NCBI GenBank assembly: GCA_030696085.1
Contig: JAUYNL010000102.1
Span: 1 to 58,719, forward strand
DNA length: 58,719 nt
Direction: 5' to 3'
Source of the DNA: Luteolibacter sp.
Lineage (GTDB): Bacteria; Verrucomicrobiota; Verrucomicrobiia; Verrucomicrobiales; Akkermansiaceae
The notes beneath the pieces were generated by a model. It worked only from the letters and a program-made list of their open reading frames with translations, had not been told where the DNA came from and searched no databases. Positions 10,675 through 19,934 of this stretch are shown here, piece after piece (the stretch's first letter is position 1; every line of letters starts with the position of its first letter). The translations under genes and the position numbers were made by a program.

Positions 10675-12837
10675 TCACGGTTCTTCGACGTTTTCCTGGA
10701 TCACCTCGTCCTCCGCCACGGGCAGGGCGCGGATGGGGCGTTGTTCCATGGGGGTGACTTGATCGGTGGGCGCCAGACGTGCGGAGCCGAGGCCCGAATC
10801 GATCACCTCCACCGGCAGCGCCTTGAGCGGCCCGTCAACAGAGGAAACTGGAACAGCCGTCCCAGGAACTTCCGCGCCGGGCGCGCCCACGCCCGATTCA
10901 TCCGGGAGGCCCTCGACGGCGGGCGGTGCCACGGCGCCTTCGGCTTCGTCCACGACGATGAGCGCCTTTTGCGGCGGGGCGATGGTGTCCTTGATGTCGT
11001 CCTTGATGCCCTCGAAGAACTTTTTCACCATTGGGGCGGCCATGCGGCCACCGGAGACTTTTTCATTGGGGCGGCCCTCGTAGAGCACGGCGAAGGCAAA
11101 ACGCGGGTTGTCCTCCGGCAGGAAGCCCGCGAACCAGGCGAGGCGCTGGTTTTTGTCCCTGGGCCCCCACTGGGCGGTGCCGGTCTTGCCGCAGAGGGTG
11201 GTATAACTCAGGGATGCGCTGCGGCCGGTGCCGCCGCCACCGTTGACCACATCGGACATGCCCTTGCGCACGATTTCCACGGCGGTGGGCTCCACGCCCA
11301 GCCAGTTCTTGCGCTCCGGGATGGGGGCCATGACGACGCGGCCGCGGGTGTCCTGGACCTGGCGGATGAGGTGAAGCTTGGGCAGTGCGCCGCCATTGGC
11401 GATGCCCGCCATGGCCTGGGCGACTTGCAGCGGAGTGGCAAGGAGGCTGCCCTGGCCGATGGACATGTTGGCGGTGTCGCCATCGAGGATCCGGCGTTTC
11501 TCATACTTGAGCATCCACTCGTCATTGGGCACCAGTCCGGGGTTTTCGCCGATGAGCGGCAGGCCGGAGCGCTCGCCGAAACCAAGACGCCGCGAGAGTC
11601 CGAGGAAAACGGAAGGGCCGGTCCTGATTCCCACCTGATAGAACCAGGTGTTGCAGGAGCGGGCGATGGCGCGTTTCACATCAATGGAGCCCTCCGGGAT
11701 CTTGGTCCAGTTGTTGAACACATGGTTTCCGATGGCGATGGCAGCCGGACAGTAGATGGTGGAGTTTTCCGTGACCACGCCGTTGTTAAGCGCTGCGAGT
11801 GCCACGACCGGCTTGTAGGAGGAGGCAGGCGGATAGGCGGACTGGAAGGCCCGGCCATACAAGGGCGTGGAGGGGTCCTCGTTGAGCGCCTTGAAATCAG
11901 CGTCGTTGATGCCGGGAATGAAGCCGTTCAGATCGAAGGACGGGCGTGAGGCCATGACGAGCACCTCGCCGGTGACCACATCGAGCACGACGAAGGCCCC
12001 TCGGCGGCAGCCGTTGCGCAGGGTTTTTTCGGCGAGCACCTGCCACTTGAGGTCCAGGGTCGTGACCAGCGTGCCACCCGGGCGCGGGCGCTTGACCTGC
12101 TCCTCCAGCAGCTTGTTGCCACCTTCATCGAAGAGCAGCTTCTTCATGCCGGGATCGCCGGTGAGCTGGATGTCGAAGAGTTTTTCCAATCCGGCGCGGC
12201 CTTCGGATTCCTCCCAGAGCGGCTCGTTGAAATTAATCGGTCCGGCGGGCAATTTTCCGACGCTGCCGGAGTAGCCGATGATGTGCGCCGCGAGTTCTCC
12301 ATGCGGATAGAAACGCCGGTAAAGCGGTGTAAGGGCCAGCCCGGAACCGAGTTTTGATTCCAGCTCCCGCGCCTCGTTTTCGGCGATCTGCCCAGTCACT
12401 AACAGGGGTAGCCAGCGGCGGTGGCGGTAGTGATCATGCAACTCATCGTCCGTCTTGGGGATGGAGTTTTTGACCAGCGTCTGGAGCGCGTCGAGCCGGG
12501 TGCGCGCCCAGCGCACCACGAAATCGCGGTCGGCGTTCTCAAACTGGAGGTATTGGAGCGCCACCTGATAGGCGACCTGGTTCTGGGCGAGCGGTTCGCC
12601 CTCGCGATCCACGATCATGCCGCGGGGGGCCGGAATTTTGAGCGTGATGGTGCGGGCGTCCTTGCGGGTGATGATCGCGCCGTCCGAAGCACTGCGCGAG
12701 GCGGGGGCCTCGAGAGGCAATTCCGGCACCGGACTCGCGCTGACGAGCGCCGTCGCGGTGGGATTCTGGGCATGAACCGGCAAGCAGGCGACCAGAACGC
12801 CCAGCGGCAGATGGCGGAAAAACGTAGGCGTCACCAT
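10675..12837 (-). CDS. mrdA: Penicillin-binding protein 2-type peptidoglycan D,D-transpeptidase
   Basis: The 720-residue protein cross-links peptidoglycan in the periplasm and is probably the elongasome class B PBP. Residues 1-23 form a hydrophobic signal or anchor segment. A pedestal/dimerisation domain follows with the class B signature [14 protein letters not shown]. The transpeptidase domain shows all three active-site motifs: SSYK (about residue 337, the acylated Ser in PASSYKP), SCN (about 392) and KTG (about 550, [10 protein letters not shown]). After the catalytic domain comes an unusually long Pro/Val/Glu-rich tail of about 100 residues ([19 protein letters not shown]…) with no counterpart in enterobacterial PBP2. 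It stands alone: mreBCD and rodA are not in the window. The alternative assignment is FtsI/PBP3. The N-terminal pattern and the absence of a PASTA domain favour PBP2. Confidence 0.88.
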   Translation of the reverse strand: MVTPTFFRHLPLGVLVACLPVHAQNPTATALVSASPVPELPLEAPASRSASDGAIITRKDARTITLKIPAPRGMIVDREGEPLAQNQVAYQVALQYLQFENADRDFVVRWARTRLDALQTLVKNSIPKTDDELHDHYRHRRWLPLLVTGQIAENEARELESKLGSGLALTPLYRRFYPHGELAAHIIGYSGSVGKLPAGPINFNEPLWEESEGRAGLEKLFDIQLTGDPGMKKLLFDEGGNKLLEEQVKRPRPGGTLVTTLDLKWQVLAEKTLRNGCRRGAFVVLDVVTGEVLVMASRPSFDLNGFIPGINDADFKALNEDPSTPLYGRAFQSAYPPASSYKPVVALAALNNGVVTENSTIYCPAAIAIGNHVFNNWTKIPEGSIDVKRAIARSCNTWFYQVGIRTGPSVFLGLSRRLGFGERSGLPLIGENPGLVPNDEWMLKYEKRRILDGDTANMSIGQGSLLATPLQVAQAMAGIANGGALPKLHLIRQVQDTRGRVVMAPIPERKNWLGVEPTAVEIVRKGMSDVVNGGGGTGRSASLSYTTLCGKTGTAQWGPRDKNQRLAWFAGFLPEDNPRFAFAVLYEGRPNEKVSGGRMAAPMVKKFFEGIKDDIKDTIAPPQKALIVVDEAEGAVAPPAVEGLPDESGVGAPGAEVPGTAVPVSSVDGPLKALPVEVIDSGLGSARLAPTDQVTPMEQRPIRALPVAEDEVIQENVEEP

Positions 12838-13328
12838 GTGGATGGGCGCAAGCTAGGTGCGAATCCGGAACCGCGCAATCTTCAATCCCAGCACGGTGGA
12901 TTGCGCTCTCTGCCGCATCAGAATCGGAGCGGCAGGTTTCCTCAATTCGCACAGGCTTCGATATCCAGGCACATTTACTGGATTTCTTCTTCGGGGTCCG
13001 CCGCCTGTTTACTACTGCCAGGCGGAGGTCATGCCGCTCGCGGCCAGGCACATCATCAGCGACGAAACGCAGAACGTGTGGGAATGAAACGAAGGGGTCG
13101 GCATACGCCAAAGCAACGGGAGCGAAGACCGTCTCCGGCGAAATGCCCGTGCATCGGAAACAGGGGCCGCACCAGGCGCATCCATCGGCCACAAAATTTT
13201 TCTCCCGCCACGAAGAAAATTTCCATTTACGGCTTGCCAGCCCCCGGTTGTCTGCTAAATCACCCGCCCCGCGGGAACTTCGGAGGCTCCCGGCCTCCCA
13301 CCGCGGTCACGCGAACTCACGCACCATC
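12838..13328. other. Divergent intergenic region between PBP2 and rpsM
   Basis: About 490 bp separate the two start codons. The region should carry the minus-strand promoter of PBP2 and the promoter and leader of the ribosomal-protein operon. A 7-bp stem CCGCCTG/CAGGCGG lies at 13001-13025. A GC-rich small hairpin (GGGA…TCCC) lies at about 13274-13292, just upstream of rpsM, where S4/S13-type leader control would be expected in other bacteria. No secY, infA or rpmJ gene is found here. Confidence 0.45.
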
Positions 13329-13697
13329 ATGGCACGTATTCTAGGCATTGAAATTCCCAACGAGAAGCGCATCGAAGCTTCTCTGCCCTATATGTTTGGC
13401 ATTGGCCGCCCCACGGCCGCCAAAATCCTCGAACATGCAGGGATCGACCCGAACATCCGCACCGGACAGCTCAGCGAAGACCAACTGGTGCGCATCGCCC
13501 AGGTGATCCAGACCGAAGCGATCATCGTCGAGGGCGACCTCCGCCGCGAGCGTCAGTCGCAACTGAAGCGCCTCACTTCCATCAACTGCTACCGCGGGAT
13601 CCGCCACAAGCGCGGTTTGCCCGTCCGCGGCCAGCGCACCCGCACCAATGCCCGCACCCGCAAGGGCAAGAAGAAGACCGTGGGCGTTAAGAAGTAA
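13329..13697 (+). CDS. rpsM: 30S ribosomal protein S13
   Basis: This 122-residue S13 binds 16S rRNA in the head of the small subunit and contacts tRNA and S19. It starts [16 protein letters not shown], has the H2TH-like core [11 protein letters not shown], and ends with the conserved basic tail [19 protein letters not shown]. The ATG at 13329 was chosen over the upstream in-frame extension because S13 proteins begin with MARI. It is the first gene of an rpsM-rpsK-rpsD cluster with 15- and 24-bp spacings. Confidence 0.97.
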   Translation: MARILGIEIPNEKRIEASLPYMFGIGRPTAAKILEHAGIDPNIRTGQLSEDQLVRIAQVIQTEAIIVEGDLRRERQSQLKRLTSINCYRGIRHKRGLPVRGQRTRTNARTRKGKKKTVGVKK

Positions 13698-13712
13698 TTT
13701 CCAGAAATACTC

Positions 13713-14258
13713 ATGTCCGAAGAAACCACTAAAAATTCCGCCGAAGCAAAGGCGGTTGAGCCCGTAGCAGCTCCAGCACCCGTAACCACTCCTGCTCCTG
13801 AAGCAGCCGCCGCAGAAGGCGCACCGAAGAAGGAAGCCAAACGCGACATTTTCGCCGAGATCGGCGGAGGTGAGGAGGAAATCAAGATCCACAAGGCAAA
13901 GGGCGCGAAAAACGTGCACCGCGGCGTGGTTCATGTGACCGCCACTTTCAACAACACCCTCGTCAGCGTGACGGACGTCAATGGCAACTCGATCGGCTGG
14001 TCGAGCGCCGGCAAGATGGGTTTCAAGGGTTCCCGCAAGAGCACGGCCTACGCCGCCCAGGTGGTTTCGCAGGACGCCTGCCGCCAGGCGATGGGCCACG
14101 GCCTGAAGGAAGTCGATGTGCGCGTCAAGGGCCCGGGTTCCGGTCGCGAGTCCGCCGTGCGCGCCGTACAAGGCCTCGGTCTTGAAATCCTCTCGATCCG
14201 CGATGTGACCCCGATCCCGCACAATGGCTGCCGCCCGAAAAAGGCCCGCCGCGTCTAA
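13713..14258 (+). CDS. rpsK: 30S ribosomal protein S11 with an acidic, Ala/Pro-rich N-terminal extension
   Basis: The C-terminal ~125 residues are canonical S11 ([55 protein letters not shown]), the platform protein next to the 3' end of 16S rRNA. The protein is 181 residues long against about 129 in E. coli. The extra ~55 N-terminal residues are rich in Ala, Pro and Glu and look disordered, followed by [24 protein letters not shown]. The ATG at 13713 lies 15 bp after rpsM, the normal operon spacing. No other ATG occurs before the S11 core, so the extension looks genuine. Confidence 0.96.
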   Translation: MSEETTKNSAEAKAVEPVAAPAPVTTPAPEAAAAEGAPKKEAKRDIFAEIGGGEEEIKIHKAKGAKNVHRGVVHVTATFNNTLVSVTDVNGNSIGWSSAGKMGFKGSRKSTAYAAQVVSQDACRQAMGHGLKEVDVRVKGPGSGRESAVRAVQGLGLEILSIRDVTPIPHNGCRPKKARRV

Positions 14259-14282
14259 TCCAACTTTTTCAGAAACTTCATC

Positions 14283-14894
14283 ATGGCACGTTATACAGGT
14301 CCACGCGCGAAGATCAGCCGCCGTTTCGGCGTCTCCCTCTTCGGCCCATCAAAAGCTCTCGAACGCCGCAATTTTCCACCCGGCCAGCACGGCGTGCGCG
14401 CCGGGCGCAAGAAGAAGAGCGAATACTCAGTCGCCCTCGGCGAAAAGCAGAAGCTTCGTTTCCAATACGGCGTTCTCGAAAAACAATTCCGCGGTTATTA
14501 CGAGGAAGCAGCCCGCCGCCGCGGCGTCACGGGTGAAATCCTCCTCCAACTGCTCGAAACCCGTCTCGACAACGTGCTTTACCGCGCCGGGTTCGGCAAC
14601 AGCCGCCAAGCCGCCCGCCAAATCGTCAACCACGGCCATGTCCTGGTGAACGGTCGTTGCGTGGACATCCCGAGTTTCCAGGTGAAACCCGGCGATGTGA
14701 TCAAGATCGGTGCCAAGCCTTCTTCCCAGCAGTTGGTCGTTCGCATGACCGATCTCACCCAGTCGATGCCCGCCGTCGATTGGCTCGAGGTGGACAAGGA
14801 CAAGCTCGAAGCCACCGTGACCCGGGTGCCCGAGCGTTCCGACATCGATCCACTCGTCAATGTGCAGCTCATCGTCGAGCTCTACTCCCGCTGA
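14283..14894 (+). CDS. rpsD: 30S ribosomal protein S4
   Basis: The 203-residue S4 initiates assembly of the small-subunit body and in many bacteria represses its own operon. The sequence shows MARYTGPRAKISRRFG, the PPGQHG loop, the S4 RNA-binding domain (LETRLDNVLYRAGFGNSRQAARQIVNHGHVLVNG) and the LIVELYSR end. No N-terminal zinc-binding Cys cluster is present, so this is the Cys-free form. It is followed directly by a terminator and not by rpoA-rplQ, so the usual alpha operon is cut here. Confidence 0.97.
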   Translation: MARYTGPRAKISRRFGVSLFGPSKALERRNFPPGQHGVRAGRKKKSEYSVALGEKQKLRFQYGVLEKQFRGYYEEAARRRGVTGEILLQLLETRLDNVLYRAGFGNSRQAARQIVNHGHVLVNGRCVDIPSFQVKPGDVIKIGAKPSSQQLVVRMTDLTQSMPAVDWLEVDKDKLEATVTRVPERSDIDPLVNVQLIVELYSR

Positions 14895-14925
14895 GAACTC
14901 CTTTCATTGGTTGGTTTTTCCAAAA

Positions 14926-14953
14926 GCGTCCGGATGCAAATCCGGGCGTTTTT
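14926..14953 (+). terminator. Rho-independent terminator of rpsM-rpsK-rpsD
   Basis: A stem of about 9 bp (CGTCCGGAT / ATCCGGGCG, one G·U pair) with loop GCAA is followed by six T, 31 bp after the rpsD stop. Its stem resembles the one after ahcY. Confidence 0.88.
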
Positions 14954-14985
14954 TGCATATTGGCTCGTGAAACCGGAGAACCCGG

Positions 14986-15438
14986 TTAGACCGCCACCTT
15001 GACGACGATTTTGACAATCGGCTGGCCGGTATTGGCCATGGGAGCATGGGCATCCGAGGGATGGAACACCGCGAAATGCCCGGCCTTCACTTTCAGCCAG
15101 CAGGTGGCGGGCATGTTGGCGTAAAACTCCAGGTCCTTGGTTTCATTGTAACCTTCGGCACCCTCGCATTCCGTGACCGGCAGCCAGCCGATCAGGTCGC
15201 AGCCCTCGAGCGTGTATTGTATGTCGATGTAGCGGCGGTGGGTCTCCATCCGCGCCTGACCCTCGGGTTTTCCGGTGCCGCGGGCAATCATCGCATGGAG
15301 CCGGTCGCCATCGAATTCGATGCGGCCCTCACCCAGGTTTTTGTTAGCGGCGAGTTCCCGGAGATGCGCGAAGGCAGCGGGGAAAAGCGGATGCAGTGAT
15401 TCGTAGCGGGCGGAATTGGCGAGGTGGTCGAGTATCAT
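14986..15438 (-). CDS. YhcH/YjgK/YiaL family protein
   Basis: This 150-residue protein matches the YhcH/YjgK/YiaL (DUF386) cupin-like family, whose members sit in sialic-acid, sugar-acid or beta-galactosidase (EbgC) clusters and bind a metal. Visible family signatures are the MIL-DHL start, ETHRRYIDIQY (metal-binding His region), YNETKDLEFY and FAVFHPSDAHAP near the C-terminus with the conserved HxPD-type histidine. It is convergent with rpsD and precedes no sugar genes, so its substrate cannot be inferred. It is possibly an anomerase or isomerase-like accessory enzyme. Confidence 0.85.
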   Translation of the reverse strand: MILDHLANSARYESLHPLFPAAFAHLRELAANKNLGEGRIEFDGDRLHAMIARGTGKPEGQARMETHRRYIDIQYTLEGCDLIGWLPVTECEGAEGYNETKDLEFYANMPATCWLKVKAGHFAVFHPSDAHAPMANTGQPIVKIVVKVAV

Positions 15439-15472
15439 GGGATTGGTTCCGGGCTTGCGTTCGCATGAGGTG

Positions 15473-16078
15473 TTAGAGCGACTCGATGGAGGTCATGATG
15501 CGCTGGGCGATGCGCTCGTAGTCCTCCTTGCCTTTTGCGGCCTTGAGTTCCTCCGGAGTAAGACGGATGGGCGGGCCGATACTCACGGTGATGCGGGCGA
15601 AGCGGATGCGCGCGGAGCCCCGGGGCAGTGCCTCGCGGGCGCCAGAGATGCGCACCGGCTGGATCACGGCGGCGGATTTCACCGCGACGAGCCCGATGCC
15701 GGGGGCGGCGGTACCAAGGTCGCCGTCATGGCTTCGCTCGCCCTCCGGAAATACCAACACGCGGTGACCTTCCTTGAGTTTGCGGATGATGGTCTTGAGG
15801 CTGGCCATGTCCGGCCGATCCTGATCCACGGGAATCGCGTTCCATCTCGTATAAACCCAGCGGGTGATGGGAGTGAAAAGCGTCTTGCGGGCGAGATAGA
15901 ACATCTCGTCCTTGTAGATGTTTGCGATGAGCGGAGGGTCGAGGAAACTCTGATGATTCGATGCCACCAGCACGGGGCCCTCGGTGATGAGGTGTTCCTC
16001 ACCCTTGATCCGCAAACCGAAGAGCGAGCGAAACGCCGCCCCGAAGGACATCCAGCCGAGCCAATAAATCCATTTCAT
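15473..16078 (-). CDS. plsC: 1-acyl-sn-glycerol-3-phosphate acyltransferase family protein
   Basis: This 201-residue membrane-associated acyltransferase would convert lysophosphatidate to phosphatidate. It has the catalytic NHX4D motif (NHQSFLDP) and the phosphate-binding FPEGERS block, plus an N-terminal hydrophobic segment (WIYWLGWMSFGAAF). The start MKWIYW at 16078 was preferred. The longer frame adds 40 residues without family character and would overlap the upstream gene. It runs in the same direction as the ArsR-methyltransferase gene upstream, with a 116-bp gap. Other lysolipid acyltransferases of the same superfamily cannot be excluded. Confidence 0.85.
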   Translation of the reverse strand: MKWIYWLGWMSFGAAFRSLFGLRIKGEEHLITEGPVLVASNHQSFLDPPLIANIYKDEMFYLARKTLFTPITRWVYTRWNAIPVDQDRPDMASLKTIIRKLKEGHRVLVFPEGERSHDGDLGTAAPGIGLVAVKSAAVIQPVRISGAREALPRGSARIRFARITVSIGPPIRLTPEELKAAKGKEDYERIAQRIMTSIESL

Positions 16079-16194
16079 GTCGATAGCATGGTCCTGACAC
16101 CCGATTGGGGACCGCCAGTAGCGGCGCGACTTTCCGCTGCCGCTCAAGTGGAACGCAACCGCAATTTTCGTTTTCCGAAAATGCCATGTGCCAA

Positions 16195-17124
16195 TCAAGT
16201 CCGGCTTTCGCCGCGCACTCCGATGCCCAGCAGCGTTTGGAAATGGGGAGGCGTGGGTTCGCGGTCGGCAACGATGGTTTCGATGCCGGTGAAGCCCGCG
16301 CGTTCGAGCATGGAGGCAAGGGCGCTTTCGGAAAACCCGAGCCAGTGATCGGCGTAAAGCTCGCGGGCCTCCTCGAACTGGTGCTGGAGCAGATCGAGGA
16401 TGATGAGCCGTCCACCGGGCTTGAGGATGAGGAAGGCGGCGTCGATGGCGCGTTGCGGGTGCTCGGCGTGATGCAGTGCCTGACTGAGAATGGCCAGATC
16501 GAGCGATTCCTCGTCAATGGGTGGGTTTTCGATGTCACCGAGGCGGTATTCGAGGTTGGCGAGGCCATTTTGGATCGCCAGCGACTGGCCGAACTCGACC
16601 ATTTTCGGGGAAAGGTCCACCGCGATGACTTTTTCCGCCCGCTGGGCAAGGAGTTGGGCAAGCGTGCCCTCGCCCGCCCCGAGATCGGCCACGGTTTTGT
16701 AGTTGAGCACCTTGATGAGCGCCTCGGCGAGCGCTTTCCACGAGCGGCCTGGAACGTAGTCCTTGCCGAATCGTCCGGCGAGTTCATCGAAATAGGCGCG
16801 CGCGCTGTCCTTGCGCTTGCGCAGCAAGTGCCGCAGCGCGGCCCGATCCGTCGGCACTTCCGGGACTTCCTCCGCCGCGGATCGGGCGACTTCCATCAGA
16901 TCCGGGGCGGCCGTACACGAGTACATGTTGTTTTTCCCGCTGCGCTCGTCGTTGACCAGGCCCGCCGTCTTGAGCTGGGAAAGCTGGGTGGAAATCCGGC
17001 TTTGGCCCATGCCGAGCACCTCCTGAAGTTCCGCCACGGACAGCGCCTCGTCCGCCACCAACATCAAAATCCGCAGGCGCGTGGGATCGGAGAGTAATTT
17101 CAATGATTTCAGAATTGACGACAT
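16195..17124 (-). CDS. ArsR-family transcriptional regulator fused to a SAM-dependent methyltransferase-like domain (SahR-like)
   Basis: Residues 1-85 form an ArsR winged helix-turn-helix ([33 protein letters not shown]). Residues about 130-260 form a class I SAM-binding fold with motif [16 protein letters not shown], acidic loop [10 protein letters not shown] and post-motif [14 protein letters not shown]. ArsR-methyltransferase fusions of this type beside SAM-cycle genes are known as SahR-like regulators in Proteobacteria, where the methyltransferase fold senses SAH/SAM. Here the gene is divergent from metK-ahcY, with 57 bp between starts containing an imperfect palindrome. The inferred role is repression of metK-ahcY (and itself) in response to the SAM/SAH balance. 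Whether the domain still methylates anything is unknown. Confidence 0.88.
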   Translation of the reverse strand: MSSILKSLKLLSDPTRLRILMLVADEALSVAELQEVLGMGQSRISTQLSQLKTAGLVNDERSGKNNMYSCTAAPDLMEVARSAAEEVPEVPTDRAALRHLLRKRKDSARAYFDELAGRFGKDYVPGRSWKALAEALIKVLNYKTVADLGAGEGTLAQLLAQRAEKVIAVDLSPKMVEFGQSLAIQNGLANLEYRLGDIENPPIDEESLDLAILSQALHHAEHPQRAIDAAFLILKPGGRLIILDLLQHQFEEARELYADHWLGFSESALASMLERAGFTGIETIVADREPTPPHFQTLLGIGVRGESRT

Positions 17125-17137
17125 GTCGGACCGCTTG

Positions 17138-17163
17138 TATCAACGAATCACGATTTGACGATA
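17138..17163. promoter_or_regulatory. Candidate operator between the ArsR-methyltransferase gene and metK
   Basis: An imperfect 26-bp palindrome (TATCAACGAATC-AC-GATTTGACGATA, 9 of 12 arm positions complementary) fills the short divergent promoter region. Its position and symmetry fit an ArsR-type dimer that controls both directions. Binding is inferred. Confidence 0.5.
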
Positions 17164-17181
17164 CGAAAATCAAAAAAAGAC

Positions 17182-18378
<1,197 letters not shown>

Positions 18379-18405
18379 TCAATCACTAACCAACAACATC
18401 ACATC

Positions 18406-19818
18406 ATGAGTTTTACCGACTACAAAGTAAGAGATATCGGCCTCGCCGATTTCGGCCGCAAGGAAATCGAGATCGCCGAGCACGAAATGCCCGGCCTGAT
18501 GGCCACGCGTGAGAAGTATGGCAAGGAGAAGCCGCTGCAAGGAGTGCGCGTCATGGGCTCGCTACACATGACCATCCAGACCGCCGTGCTCATCGAGACG
18601 CTCGCCGAACTCGGCGCGGAAGTGCGCTGGGTTTCCTGCAACATCTTCTCGACCCAGGACCACGCCGCGGCGGCCATCGCCGTGCGCGGGATTCCGGTCT
18701 TCGCCTGGAAGGGCGAAACGCTGGAGGAATATTGGTGGTGTACCTGGCAGGCCCTGGTCAATCCGGCGGGCCTTGGCCCCGAGTTGATTGTTGATGACGG
18801 TGGCGACGCCACCCTGCTCATCCACAAGGGATACGAAATGGAGAACGGTTCCGATTGGATCAACAGTCCCTCCGGCAGCCACGAGGAAAGCGTCATCAAG
18901 GACCTGCTTAGGAAAATCGGTGAGGAACAACCCGGCATCTTCGCCAGGATCGTGAAGGACTGGAAGGGCGTTTCGGAGGAAACCACCACCGGCGTGCATC
19001 GTCTCTATCAGATGGCCAAGGCCGGCACGCTGCTGGTTCCCGCGATCAACGTCAACGACTCGGTCACGAAGTCGAAGTTCGACAACCTCTACGGCTGCCG
19101 CGAATCGCTGGTGGATGGCATCAAACGCGCCACCGACGTGATGATTTCCGGCAAGGTCGGCGTCGTCTGCGGTTATGGCGACGTGGGCAAGGGTTGCGCC
19201 CAGGCACTTCGCGGCCAGGGTGCTCAGGTGGTGGTTACTGAAATCGATCCGATCTGCGCACTGCAGGCGGCGATGGAAGGTTTCCGCGTGCTGCCCATCG
19301 AGGACACGCTCGGCTGGGGTGACATCTACGTCACCACCACCGGCAACAAGGATATCATCCGCCTCGAGCACATGGAGAAGATGAAGGACCAGGCCATCGT
19401 TTGCAACATCGGCCACTTCGACAACGAGATCCAGATCGACAAGCTCAACGAAGCCAAAGGCGTGGTACGCACCAACATCAAGCCGCAGGTGGACAAATAC
19501 ACCTTCCCGGCCGGCAACAGTCTTTACATGCTTGCGGAAGGCCGCTTGGTGAACCTCGGTTGCGCCACCGGCCACCCGAGCTTCGTGATGTCCAACAGCT
19601 TCACCAACCAGACGCTCGCCCAGATCGACCTCTGGAAGAACAAGGATCGCTACAAGGCCGGCCAGGTGACCGTGCTGCCGAAACACCTCGACGAGGAGGT
19701 CGCCCGTCTCCACCTCGCCAAGATCGGAGCCAAGCTCAGCAAGCTCACGCAGGAGCAGGCCGACTACATCAGCGTTCCGGTGGAAGGCCCCTACAAGGCG
19801 GACCATTACCGCTATTGA
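18406..19818 (+). CDS. ahcY: Adenosylhomocysteinase (S-adenosylhomocysteine hydrolase)
   Basis: The 470-residue NAD-dependent enzyme splits SAH into adenosine and homocysteine and so removes the product inhibitor of methyltransferases. Visible features are [17 protein letters not shown], the [15 protein letters not shown] substrate block, the NAD-binding [13 protein letters not shown], and the C-terminal [12 protein letters not shown] end. It is longer than the ~430-residue animal form and carries the extra segment usual in bacteria around [13 protein letters not shown]. It is cotranscribed with metK and ends in a strong terminator. Confidence 0.97.
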   Translation: MSFTDYKVRDIGLADFGRKEIEIAEHEMPGLMATREKYGKEKPLQGVRVMGSLHMTIQTAVLIETLAELGAEVRWVSCNIFSTQDHAAAAIAVRGIPVFAWKGETLEEYWWCTWQALVNPAGLGPELIVDDGGDATLLIHKGYEMENGSDWINSPSGSHEESVIKDLLRKIGEEQPGIFARIVKDWKGVSEETTTGVHRLYQMAKAGTLLVPAINVNDSVTKSKFDNLYGCRESLVDGIKRATDVMISGKVGVVCGYGDVGKGCAQALRGQGAQVVVTEIDPICALQAAMEGFRVLPIEDTLGWGDIYVTTTGNKDIIRLEHMEKMKDQAIVCNIGHFDNEIQIDKLNEAKGVVRTNIKPQVDKYTFPAGNSLYMLAEGRLVNLGCATGHPSFVMSNSFTNQTLAQIDLWKNKDRYKAGQVTVLPKHLDEEVARLHLAKIGAKLSKLTQEQADYISVPVEGPYKADHYRY

Positions 19819-19846
19819 GGTTCCGCTCCAGTTTGCGAAAAAAATG

Positions 19847-19878
19847 GCGTCCGGATTCAGTTCCGGGCGCTTTTTTTT
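19847..19878 (+). terminator. Rho-independent terminator of metK-ahcY
   Basis: The stem GCGTCCGGA / TCCGGGCGC (one G·U pair, 6-nt loop) is followed by eight T. The stem repeats the design of the terminator after rpsD. Confidence 0.9.
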
Positions 19879-19934
19879 CAATCGCCACGCGGATTTGTGA
19901 CATTAGCATGCAGCATCTCCCATCTTGATCACCC

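Noticed and set aside
12857..13087. 76-residue plus-strand ORF upstream of rpsM
   Set aside because: No family resemblance or signal, and it lies in a divergent promoter region.
17125..17181. Possible SAM or SAH riboswitch upstream of metK
   Set aside because: Only 57 bp separate the divergent starts, too short for a riboswitch plus promoter, and no such structure is visible.
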